This document shows, one piece after another, positions 26,416 to 32,927 of a DNA stretch of 32,927 nucleotides. Below the pieces are notes generated by a model. The model was given only the letters and a program-made list of their open reading frames with translations, did no database searches and was not told the origin of the DNA. A program made the translations under genes and the position numbers. Source of the DNA: Chloroflexota bacterium (GTDB lineage Bacteria > Chloroflexota > Dehalococcoidia > UBA2979); the NCBI GenBank assembly GCA_009840945.1, contig VXMU01000059.1, positions 1 to 32,927 on the forward strand, read 5' to 3'. Positions within the stretch are counted from its first letter, which is position 1, and each line of letters starts with the position of its first letter.

Positions 26416-27696
26416 TCAGACGGCGATAGCGCCTGTCCCGCGGAGGTCCGCGATCTCCTCGGCGGTCATGCCGATGTCCGTCAGGATCTCGTCCACGTGG
26501 ACGCCGAAGGCCGGCGCGGCGCGCTCCGCGCCCGTCGGGTTGTACCGCATCCGCACGATCGGCCCGACCATCCGCTCCGGTCCCGACACCTCGTGCTCGA
26601 CGTCGACCATGAAGTCCATCGCCTCGACCTGCGGGTCGTGGGTGAGGTCCTCCGGGATCTGCACCTTCGAGACCGGGGCGCCTTCCCGGTCGAAGATCTC
26701 GATCCACTCGTCCATGGTCCTGGTCAGCATGATCGAGCGGATGCGCTCGCCGAGCTCTTCGATGATGGCGTCGTTCGCGGGGTCGAGCGCGTTGAAGTCG
26801 GGGTCGGCGCTCGGGTCGTCGGTGATGCCGATGGCGCGGCGCATCTGCTCGCGGTTCGCGGGCGTCAGGGAGCCGAGGATGAGCGCGCCGTCCTTGACGC
26901 GGTACCCGGTGTAGTAGAGGCGGAACGCCTTCCCGGTCGCGTTGGCGCTCTTGCGGACGTTGATGACTTCCTCGTAGCTCCCGCCGCGGTCACGGACGGC
27001 GGCGATCTCATCCATGATCGGGCGCTTCAGCAGCTCGTCGGAGACGGGCAGCTCGCTGATGTGCCCGCCCTGGAGCACGAGCGCGGAGAGCAGCAGCGAG
27101 GTCTGGATGAACTCGCCCTTGCCGGTGATCGAGCGCCGGTAGAGCGCCGCGCACACGCCCATCGCGGCGCCCAGCGCGGTCGCGTAGTCGGCGACGGCGC
27201 TGCACGAGATGGACTGCGGCGCGCCGTGCTCGTCGATCTTGCCCTCACCGGCCATCAGGCCGGAGTAGGCCTGCGCGACGATGTCGGAGCCGGAGCGCGT
27301 CGCGCTCGGTCCGGAGGAGCCGTAGCCGGTGCTCTCGACGTAGATGAGGTCCTCGCGGAACTGCTTGAGCGTCTCGTAGTCCAGCCGCAGGCGGTCGGCG
27401 ACGCCGGCGCGGGCGTTGGCCAGGAACACGTCGAAGTGCGGGATCATGCGGTGCACGAGCTCCTGCGCCTCGGGCTGCTTGAGGTCCAGCGCGATGCTGC
27501 GCTTGCCGCGGTTGAGGACGTGGAAGCCCTTGCTCTCCATGGGAGCAAAGGCGCCGATGACGCGCGTGCCGTCACCCTGGGGCGGTTCGATCTTGACCAC
27601 GTCGGCGCCGAGGTCGGCGAGGTTCACCCCCGCGAACGGCCCGGCCACGATCTGCGTCAGCTCCAGCACTCTCACCCCGTCGAGCGGTCCCGGCAT
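26416..27696 (-). CDS. CaiB/BaiF family III CoA-transferase (copy A)
   Basis: 426 residues from ATG 27696, preceded by GGGAGGGGG. Hallmarks: LDGVRVLELTQIVAGPFAG, LADLGADVVKIEPPQGDGTR (27-46), NRGKRSIALDLKQPE (62-76) and Asp170 in SAVADYATALG as the catalytic aspartate. A middle segment (about 225-260) with alternating charged residues links to the small domain. It is clearly a paralogue, not a duplicate, of copies B and C: identity by eye is limited to motifs. It would activate a carboxylic acid by CoA transfer. It is separated from copy B by the 226-bp gap with the DUF433-like remnant. Confidence 0.92.
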   Translation of the reverse strand: MPGPLDGVRVLELTQIVAGPFAGVNLADLGADVVKIEPPQGDGTRVIGAFAPMESKGFHVLNRGKRSIALDLKQPEAQELVHRMIPHFDVFLANARAGVADRLRLDYETLKQFREDLIYVESTGYGSSGPSATRSGSDIVAQAYSGLMAGEGKIDEHGAPQSISCSAVADYATALGAAMGVCAALYRRSITGKGEFIQTSLLLSALVLQGGHISELPVSDELLKRPIMDEIAAVRDRGGSYEEVINVRKSANATGKAFRLYYTGYRVKDGALILGSLTPANREQMRRAIGITDDPSADPDFNALDPANDAIIEELGERIRSIMLTRTMDEWIEIFDREGAPVSKVQIPEDLTHDPQVEAMDFMVDVEHEVSGPERMVGPIVRMRYNPTGAERAAPAFGVHVDEILTDIGMTAEEIADLRGTGAIAV

Positions 27697-27743
27697 GGTT
27701 GCCCCCTCCCGTGGCGCGCCCCTCTGCGGCGCGCATGGCGGGG

Positions 27744-27749
27744 ATGCTA
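27744..27749 (-). promoter_or_regulatory. Possible -10 box upstream of CoA-transferase copy A
   Basis: TAGCAT, read on the minus strand, lies 48 bases upstream of the ATG at 27696 within a 103-bp gap. No -35 box is recognisable. Confidence 0.25.
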
Positions 27750-27799
27750 CCGGAACGGGGCGGGATGGTGCAGGTGGGACAGCAGCTCGCGTGGGTTGC

Positions 27800-28054
27800 C
27801 TAGCGGTTCGCCTCGCGGGCTACTTCGGCAGCACGCTCGGGAGAAAGCACGGCAATCGTCGGCTCACCGCTGGCGCCGGTGGAGCTGAGGTGTTCGAGAA
27901 CGCTGCGCTCGAATTGAGGGTCTGGCTCCAGCGAAGACACTCCCGGCGGCTCCTCGACCAGCATGTCGATTCCCGTGCCGTCCTCGAAATCGAGGGGCTC
28001 GTCGAGCTCTATGACACCACAGACGTAACGACCTCGGATGCGCCTGATGGCCAT
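27800..28054 (-). CDS. Small protein resembling AF2212-like (DUF104) antitoxins
   Basis: 84 residues from ATG 28054, starting 12 bp after the stop of the MFS gene. The N-terminal RRIRGRYVCGVIELDEPLDF followed by EDGTGIDMLVEEP resembles the short beta-barrel antitoxins that read YxxGVIxPLEPLDLPEG. The C-terminal half (FERSVLEHLSS, SPERAAEVAREANR) is helical and unlike the family. No PIN-type toxin follows; the next gene is a CoA-transferase. It may be an orphan antitoxin or a small regulatory protein. The ribosome site is weak. Confidence 0.5.
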   Translation of the reverse strand: MAIRRIRGRYVCGVIELDEPLDFEDGTGIDMLVEEPPGVSSLEPDPQFERSVLEHLSSTGASGEPTIAVLSPERAAEVAREANR

Positions 28055-28066
28055 GGACGAGGCCGG

Positions 28067-29503
28067 CTACCGCGTCGCGACCGGGACCTGCGAGGGCGCC
28101 TCGGGGGGCTCGGGGGCGGGGAACGTGGGCTGGAGTCGACGTGCGTCGGGGTGCACCGGCTTCTTCGTGAACATGAAGATGAACGCGCCGAACGAGGCGA
28201 TCAGCGCCAGCGACGCGAAGCCCAGCGTGTAACTCCCGAGGTAGTCGTAACTGAACCCGGCCGCGAGCGGGCCGATGATGATGCCCACGGTCACGACCAT
28301 CGACGAGAAGCCGGTGATCGTGCCGTAGTACTTCCCGCCGAAGTAGTCGGCCCGGAGCGCCGTCGTGAGCGGGATGCGCGCGCCGAAGCCGATGCCGTTG
28401 AGGATCGCGAACGCGACCACCATCCACAGGCTCCCGGCGAACGCCAGCAGACCGAGCGCCCCGGCGTTGAACAGCATCGCCACCACGATCAGCAGCCGCT
28501 TGTCGTAGCGGTCGCCGAGGTACCCGCCGGCCATCTGCCCGACCACCTGGGTGACCGTCATGATCGTCAGCATCGAAGCGGCGATCGTCACCGAGAAGCC
28601 GAGGCTCTCGTGGACGTGCGCGATGAAGTGCACGTTCACAGCGCCGATCACCACGAGCGAGAGCCCGTGGCCGATGCCGATGAGCCAGAAGGCCTGGGTC
28701 CTGAGCGCCTGCCGTGCGTTGAAGCTGTACTCGCGCTCCGGCGCCGCGGGCGGCGCGCTGTCGGCCTCGAAACCGTCCATGCCGGAGTGCGAGATGCCGG
28801 CTTCCGGCGTCGTCTCGCCGTCGGGCCTCCAGCCGTAGTCCTCGGGGTGGTGCCGCAGCAGCGCGGCGAGCGGCAGGCCGATGACCATGATGATGACGCC
28901 CGAGGCGAACGAGAACGCGCGCCAGCCGAACGTCTCCATGCCCGCCGCGACGAGCGGCGCGGCGAGCCCGCCGCCGGCGAGGCCGAGCATCATCCACGCG
29001 AGTGCCGTGGCGCGCTTCTTGATGAACCAGTTCACCACCGCGACCGAGGCCGGCATGAACGACCCCAGCGCTGCGCCCACCGCGAGCACAAGGAACGCGA
29101 GGTAGAACATCGGGAGGCCGTTGGTGACGCTCAGCAGCATGAAGCCGACGCCGAAGATGACGATGCCGACGAACATCATCTTGCGCGGCCCGAAGTGGTC
29201 GACGAGCCAGCCGTCGATAGGTCCCAGCAGGCCGCTCTCGACGCGCTGGAGGGCGAAGGCGACGGCGAGCGTCGTGCGGCTCCAGCCGAACTCGTCCTGC
29301 AGGAACACCACGTAGACGCCGAAGGCGTGGAACATGAGCGCGCCGCTCATGGCCATGGAGCCGAACCCGGCGGTGACGATCCACCAGCCGTAGAAGAACG
29401 GTGAGAGGTGGCGGGGGCGTGCGGTGCGGCCCGCCCCGTTGAGGCTGACGGGCGTGGCGCCGTTGCGCGCCATCGGACCGCCCGGGCCGCCGTTCGTGCT
29501 CAC
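28067..29503 (-). CDS. MFS permease, monocarboxylate-transporter-like
   Basis: 478 residues from GTG 29503; GGGGGAC lies close upstream, and an internal ATG at 29473 is possible. After about 35 soluble residues come 12 membrane helices in two halves split by an acidic loop (about 235-265). Motif A appears as DHFGPRKMMFVG in the first half and as GDRYDKRLLIV in the second. FGWSRTTLAVAFAL and NWFIKKRATALAWM follow the same pattern as in the MFS protein at 19481-20896, so the two are paralogues. It likely carries an organic acid used by the neighbouring CoA-transferases and dehydrogenases (inference from context). Confidence 0.88.
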   Translation of the reverse strand: MSTNGGPGGPMARNGATPVSLNGAGRTARPRHLSPFFYGWWIVTAGFGSMAMSGALMFHAFGVYVVFLQDEFGWSRTTLAVAFALQRVESGLLGPIDGWLVDHFGPRKMMFVGIVIFGVGFMLLSVTNGLPMFYLAFLVLAVGAALGSFMPASVAVVNWFIKKRATALAWMMLGLAGGGLAAPLVAAGMETFGWRAFSFASGVIIMVIGLPLAALLRHHPEDYGWRPDGETTPEAGISHSGMDGFEADSAPPAAPEREYSFNARQALRTQAFWLIGIGHGLSLVVIGAVNVHFIAHVHESLGFSVTIAASMLTIMTVTQVVGQMAGGYLGDRYDKRLLIVVAMLFNAGALGLLAFAGSLWMVVAFAILNGIGFGARIPLTTALRADYFGGKYYGTITGFSSMVVTVGIIIGPLAAGFSYDYLGSYTLGFASLALIASFGAFIFMFTKKPVHPDARRLQPTFPAPEPPEAPSQVPVATR

Positions 29504-29602
29504 GCTGTCCCCCGGCTCACTTCACAGCGGCGGGACGGGCTATGCGGGCGCGCGCGACCCTGCCGCGGACGTGAGTGTGGCCCGCAGTGTACCGCGCCGC
29601 GG

Positions 29603-29622
29603 GGGTACGCGTTCGCGTACCC
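29603..29622 (-). terminator. Hairpin in the gap downstream of the YHS gene
   Basis: GGGTACGC (29603-29610) and GCGTACCC (29615-29622) pair perfectly around a GTTC loop, and the stem can extend outward with a two-base bulge. It lies 33 bases past the YHS stop in the 152-bp gap before the MFS start (29503), so it may end the upstream transcript. There is no T-run. Confidence 0.5.
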
Positions 29623-29655
29623 GCGGGAGAGCTGCGTATGGCGCGCGGTCGCGCC

Positions 29656-29862
29656 CTAGTTCGTGACGTACTCGTCCGGGTTCGAGACGAACTGCATCCG
29701 GCACGCGAGGCTGCAGAAGTAGTACCACGTGCCCTCGTGGAACCGCTTCGTCCCCTTCGAGGGGTCCGATTCCGGCGCGCCGGACGTGGTCTGGTCGACG
29801 TGCGAATTGATGGCGTCCGTGTCGACGTCGCGACCGCAGACGGGGTCCTGCACGATAGGCAT
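29656..29862 (-). CDS. Small YHS-domain protein
   Basis: 68 residues from ATG 29862, chosen because AAGGAGG lies seven to eight bases upstream and the domain begins at once. MPIVQDPVCGRDVD carries the first Cys (Cys9), and GTWYYFCSLACRMQFVSNPD carries the conserved FCS..C pair, so the protein keeps the Cys ligands of the YHS/TRASH-type metal-binding fold. An insert of about 20 residues (HVDQTTSGAPESDPSKGTK) separates the halves. It probably binds a metal such as copper or zinc, or acts as an accessory subunit of an oxygenase; neither partner is visible here. It starts 34 bp after the acyl-CoA dehydrogenase stop, so it is probably in the same transcript. Confidence 0.8.
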   Translation of the reverse strand: MPIVQDPVCGRDVDTDAINSHVDQTTSGAPESDPSKGTKRFHEGTWYYFCSLACRMQFVSNPDEYVTN

Positions 29863-29896
29863 TGGTGTCCTCCTTGCTTCGTGACGCTCCGCGCGG

Positions 29897-30973
29897 CTAC
29901 GCGAGGGCGGCATCCGCGATGGCCGTTGCGGCCTCGCGCATCCCGCCCCAGCGCAACGCAGCCTCCTTGCCGCGCCGGGTGTGGAACTGCAGGTCGTACT
30001 CCCGCATGAACCCGATGCCGCCGTGCAGCACGTGCGACCACATGGTGACATCGGTGGCGGCTCTGGCCGTGATACCCCGCACCAGCGCGACCTGCGCCGG
30101 ATCCCACGCGCCCTCGCCGATCTGCCAGATCAGCTCGTGCGTGAGGAACCGCGAGGCCTCCACCTGGATCGCCATGTCCGCCACGCGCTGCTGCACCGGC
30201 TCGAAGGCGCCGATCGGCCGCCCGAACTGGACGCGCATCTGCGTATATTCCACCGCCATGTCGAGCGACTTCTGCGCGTGCGCGTAGCACTCGAACGAGG
30301 CGATTGCCGAGCCCAGCTGGTGCAGGTAGTCCACGGCGTCGCGGCCGGCGATGAAGGCGCTCGCCTCGGCGCCGTCGTAGGTGACGACGCCCTGCGGCGT
30401 GTCGCCGATGCTCTTGAGGCTGCGCTCGACCCGCACGGCGGGCTGCGCGGCCTCGACGACGGCAATGCCGGGCTCTCCGCCCTGCACGGCGGTCACGAGG
30501 TGTACCTCCGCAGCGTCGGCGTACTCGACGAGGTACTTCGTGCCGGTCACGCGCCCGCCCTGGTGCGTCGTCAGCGGCGTCGCGTCCGAGTCGCCGCCGC
30601 GCTCGATGGCGGCCGTCGTGGCGATGGCGCCCTCGGCGATGCGCGGGAGCAGGCGTTGCTTCAGCTCCTCGTCGCCGTGCGCCTGTACGGTCGCGGCGGC
30701 GAGGACGACGGACTGGTACGGCGAGATCATGGCCGCGCGGCAGAGCTGTTCGATCAGGATCGCGCAGTCGATCAGCGAGCCGCCCCCGCCGCCGTACTCC
30801 TCGGCGATGGGGAGCGCGGTCCAGCCGATGCCGGCCATCTCGCGCCACAGCTCGGCGGCGTGCTCGCCGGCCGCCTCGATCTCGCGGATGCGCGTGAGCG
30901 GCGCCTCGCGGGCGAGGAACTCCTCGGCGTTGCTCTGGAGGAGTTCCTGGAACTCCGTCAGTCGCAGGTCCAT
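29897..30973 (-). CDS. Acyl-CoA dehydrogenase family protein with atypical active site
   Basis: 358 residues from ATG 30973, with GGGAGG four bases upstream. N-terminal domain with EEYGGGGGSLIDCAILIEQL, a shortened beta domain in which the usual T-E-P-x-x-G-S-D motif is replaced (AIERGGDSDATPL), and a C-terminal domain with RVQFGRPIGAFEPVQQ and HGGIGFMREYDLQFH. The Glu of short-chain enzymes is replaced by Trp (ALRWGG). The alternative helix position that carries Glu in isovaleryl-type enzymes appears to hold Gly in my alignment. It may be the non-catalytic subunit of a heteromeric dehydrogenase, as known for actinobacterial FadE pairs, or may catalyse another reaction. The partner could be the dehydrogenase at 31366-32538 in the same gene run. 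Confidence 0.82.
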   Translation of the reverse strand: MDLRLTEFQELLQSNAEEFLAREAPLTRIREIEAAGEHAAELWREMAGIGWTALPIAEEYGGGGGSLIDCAILIEQLCRAAMISPYQSVVLAAATVQAHGDEELKQRLLPRIAEGAIATTAAIERGGDSDATPLTTHQGGRVTGTKYLVEYADAAEVHLVTAVQGGEPGIAVVEAAQPAVRVERSLKSIGDTPQGVVTYDGAEASAFIAGRDAVDYLHQLGSAIASFECYAHAQKSLDMAVEYTQMRVQFGRPIGAFEPVQQRVADMAIQVEASRFLTHELIWQIGEGAWDPAQVALVRGITARAATDVTMWSHVLHGGIGFMREYDLQFHTRRGKEAALRWGGMREAATAIADAALA

Positions 30974-31017
30974 CGCGCCTCCCGGCTATCCGCGCGGTCG
31001 ATGCCTCAACCCGGCTA

Positions 31018-31332
31018 CTAGCGCTGTTCCCGGTTGTCGAACCGGTGGGCGGCGACCAGCGCGCCGACGGCGGTAAGGATGCCGGCGCCCACGAGCAGCC
31101 CGTCGGCAAGCGAGGCCAGGGCCGAGCCGAGGATCGTGTCGAAGTCCGCCTGGACGTCGGCCCCGACCCAGAACCCGAAGTAGGCGCAGATCACACCCGC
31201 GATAAACAGCGCCCCGACGGCGCCCGCCAGGTAGCGGACGTTGAGCGCCATCGATCCGAGCGACTCCGCCGCCCCCTCCATGCCGCCTTCCGCCATCGCG
31301 TCATCGGCGCTGTCGTTCATCTCGTCGGCCAT
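31018..31332 (-). CDS. Small two-helix membrane protein of unknown function
   Basis: 104 residues from ATG 31332, with GGGGGG shortly upstream. An acidic, Met-rich N-terminus (residues 1-28) is followed by a membrane helix at about 34-56 (YLAGAVGALFIAGVICAYFG), a short polar loop with several Asp, a second helix at about 72-95, and a charged end (HRFDNREQR). I do not recognise the family. It lies between two acyl-CoA dehydrogenase genes with gaps of 33 and 44 bp, so it is probably co-transcribed with them. Confidence 0.65.
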   Translation of the reverse strand: MADEMNDSADDAMAEGGMEGAAESLGSMALNVRYLAGAVGALFIAGVICAYFGFWVGADVQADFDTILGSALASLADGLLVGAGILTAVGALVAAHRFDNREQR

Positions 31333-31365
31333 CTGGCACCCCCCGTGCTCGATTCGCTCCCGCTT

Positions 31366-32538
31366 CTAGCCGCGCGGCAGGCCGAGGCCCCGCGTGGCGA
31401 TGATCCGTCGCTGGATGTCGTTGGTGCCGCCGCCGAAGCGGATGATCGGCGTGGCGCGGAACTCCGACTCGAAGCGCCCCTCGACGATCGCGTCCTCCTC
31501 GCTCTCGCGCTGGATGCCGCCGAAGCCGCCGAAGAGGTCCATCCCGAGGCTGGTCATGCGGTGCGCCGCCTCGGAGACCCACACCTTGCCGGCCGAGGCC
31601 TGCATGGTGGGCACGCCGCCGTTGGCGATGATCGCCGCGTTGGTGAGCGCCAGCGCGCGCGTGATCTCGAGGTCCATGCGCGTCTCGGCCACCTGCATGC
31701 GCACGTACGGGTCGTCCAGCAGGTCCTCACGCTCGTCCTTGAGGTAGTCGATGAGCCGGTCCCAGCGCCGCCGCGAGGGGGCGACCGGGCCGATCACGAC
31801 GCGCTCGAGGTCGAGCGCGTTGGCCGCCATATACCAGCCGCGGTTCTCATCGCCCACCAGCGAGTCGGCGGGGATGCGGACATCCTCCCAGAACGTCTCG
31901 TTCGTGCGCCCGTCGCCCATGGTCCACAGCGGCCGGACGGTGATGCCGGGCGTGGTCATGGGCACCACGAACATCGAGATGCCGCGGTGCTTCGGCGCGT
32001 CGGGGTCGGTGCGCGCGGCGAGCCAGACGTGCGTCGAGACGTGCGCGCTGGAGGTGTAGATCTTCTGGCCGTTGATGACCCAGTCGTCACCGTCGCGGAC
32101 GGCGCGCGTCTGCAGCGAGGCGAGGTCCGTGCCGGCGTTCGGCTCGGTGTAGCCGAGCGCGAAGGTCATCTCGCCGCTCTGGATCTTGGGCAGCCACTCC
32201 TGCTTCTGCTCCTCGGTGCCGAACGACATGATCGTTGCGCCGATGGACATGATGGACATCGTGTCGAAGGGCAGGCCCCAGTACCCGAGCTCCTCGACGA
32301 GGAGGTAGGTGTAGAAGGCACCCTTGCCCTGGCCGCCGTACTCCTCGGGCCAGGCCATCGCGGTGTAGCCGGCTTCGTTCAGGGCCTGCCGGAACTTCTG
32401 CGCCTCCGGGCCCCGGCCGCCGCCCTCGGCGCCGGGCGCCTCGAGCTCCGCGACGAGCTCGGGGGTGCGATGCTCGGCCACGAAGGCCCGCACCTCCTGC
32501 CGGAAATCCTCGTGCTCCCGTTCCCAGCCGAACTCCAT
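31366..32538 (-). CDS. Acyl-CoA dehydrogenase (FadE-type)
   Basis: 390 residues from ATG 32538, with GGGAGGAGG eight bases upstream; an in-frame start further up at 32568 would lack this site. Landmarks: WPEEYGGQGKG (63-73), the FAD contact GYTEPNAGTDLASLQT (129-144), INGQKIYTS (155-163), and the C-terminal GGGTNDIQRRIIATRGLGLP. The base is likely Glu245 in ALDLERVV, the position used by isovaleryl-type enzymes; the short-chain-type Glu is absent (RFGGGTND). It should oxidise an acyl-CoA with FAD. It heads the long minus-strand gene run and is divergent from the flavin-dependent oxidoreductase at 32635. Confidence 0.92.
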   Translation of the reverse strand: MEFGWEREHEDFRQEVRAFVAEHRTPELVAELEAPGAEGGGRGPEAQKFRQALNEAGYTAMAWPEEYGGQGKGAFYTYLLVEELGYWGLPFDTMSIMSIGATIMSFGTEEQKQEWLPKIQSGEMTFALGYTEPNAGTDLASLQTRAVRDGDDWVINGQKIYTSSAHVSTHVWLAARTDPDAPKHRGISMFVVPMTTPGITVRPLWTMGDGRTNETFWEDVRIPADSLVGDENRGWYMAANALDLERVVIGPVAPSRRRWDRLIDYLKDEREDLLDDPYVRMQVAETRMDLEITRALALTNAAIIANGGVPTMQASAGKVWVSEAAHRMTSLGMDLFGGFGGIQRESEEDAIVEGRFESEFRATPIIRFGGGTNDIQRRIIATRGLGLPRG

Positions 32539-32634
32539 GTCCGGCCTCCTCCCTGCCCGGGCGCGCACGGCAGCGCCGGCGCCGGTATGCTAGCACGCGA
32601 CCGGGTGCATCACGGCACGCGAGGAGGACATCGC
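32539..32634. promoter_or_regulatory. Divergent promoter region with overlapping -10-like boxes
   Basis: TATGCT (32586-32591, plus) and TAGCAT (minus, same bases) overlap around the palindrome TGCTAGCA (32588-32595), so one AT-rich spot could serve both the dehydrogenase (-) and the oxidoreductase (+). GAGGAGGA (32621-32628) is the ribosome site of the plus-strand gene. No good -35 box is visible for either direction. Confidence 0.35.
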
Positions 32635-32927
32635 ATGTTCATCGGCCACTTCACCGAGCGGCCCTACCAGGACCCCAAGTCCGGCGTCTTCGGCACGACG
32701 TCGGCGCCCGCCGACCTCGAACTCAGCAACGAGATCTACGACCCCAAGGTCGGCGCGGACCTCTACCACCGCTACCTGGACGAGAAGCTCTACATCGAGG
32801 AGATGGGCTTCGACGGCATCATGCTCAACGAGCACCACTCCACGCCGTTCTGCATGGGCGGCGTCATGAACGTCGAGGCCGCCATCCTCGCGCGCATCAC
32901 GCAGCGCGCGAAGATCGTGCTGCTCGG
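32635..32927 (+). CDS. LLM-class flavin-dependent oxidoreductase, N-terminal part (cut by window edge)
   Basis: 97 complete codons from ATG 32635, with GAGGAGGA six bases upstream; the gene runs off the right edge. FTERPYQDP, the segment DLYHRYLDEKLYIEEMGFDG, and LNEHHSTPFC are the first strand and helix of the bacterial luciferase-like TIM barrel, with the NEHH motif typical of the group. Members use reduced FMN or F420 to oxidise or reduce small organic molecules. The rest of the protein, including the flavin phosphate site, is outside the window, so the cofactor cannot be told. Confidence 0.88.
   Translation, partial: MFIGHFTERPYQDPKSGVFGTTSAPADLELSNEIYDPKVGADLYHRYLDEKLYIEEMGFDGIMLNEHHSTPFCMGGVMNVEAAILARITQRAKIVLL

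Noticed and set aside
27416-29404. Long plus-strand frame opposite the CoA-transferase A / MFS region
   Set aside because: The minus strand encodes well-conserved families; the plus-strand product is a His/Arg/Asp-rich shadow.

Overview
The window is GC-rich throughout, densely coded, and shows no rRNA, tRNA, insertion sequence or CRISPR array that I could recognise. The gene set (three family III CoA-transferases, three acyl-CoA dehydrogenases, a crotonase, the start of a luciferase-like monooxygenase, an orphan oligopeptide-type binding lipoprotein, a giant FN3/cadherin surface protein) and the many GTG/TTG starts fit a metagenome-derived Chloroflexota genome, perhaps Dehalococcoidia. That placement is inference from gene content only.

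Layout. (1) Positions 2-10590 (+): the 3' part of a giant modular surface protein. It begins outside the window, carries eight FN3 + Ig-like + cadherin-like units plus further FN3/cadherin modules, and ends in a Pro-rich stalk, a hydrophobic anchor and a basic tail. One base appears to be missing at 2896-2898. (2) 10642-13035 (-): a soluble one-protein two-component system (GAF, PAS, histidine kinase, receiver, OmpR-type DNA-binding domain). (3) 13196-13783 (-): a thioredoxin-like protein with an in-frame TGA exactly where the first Cys of its CxxC motif belongs. A hairpin begins at the base after the TGA, so this is a strong selenoprotein candidate and the most interesting item here. (4) 13915-17946 (+): lipoprotein esterase, crotonase (Shine-Dalgarno inside a long hairpin), and a CPA2-type antiporter with a C-terminal CBS-like region. 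(5) 18041-23732: acyl-CoA dehydrogenase (-), MFS permease (+), extracellular solute-binding lipoprotein (-), DinB-like protein (+) and nucleoside 2-deoxyribosyltransferase-like protein (+). (6) 23739-32538: a run of minus-strand genes. In transcription order these are acyl-CoA dehydrogenase, two-TM protein, catalytically atypical acyl-CoA dehydrogenase, YHS protein, MFS permease, small antitoxin-like protein, CoA-transferase, DUF433-like fragment, CoA-transferase (one-base frameshift) and CoA-transferase. (7) 32635-32927 (+): the start of an LLM-class flavin-dependent oxidoreductase, cut by the window edge.

Working together: the CoA-transferases would activate carboxylic acids by CoA transfer, the dehydrogenases and crotonase would carry out beta-oxidation-type steps, and the MFS permeases could import the acids. 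The substrate cannot be read from the sequence. Two one-base deletions, each in a short C/G run, suggest residual assembly errors. The TGA in the thioredoxin-like gene is a single-codon change at the redox residue and is not explained by that kind of error.
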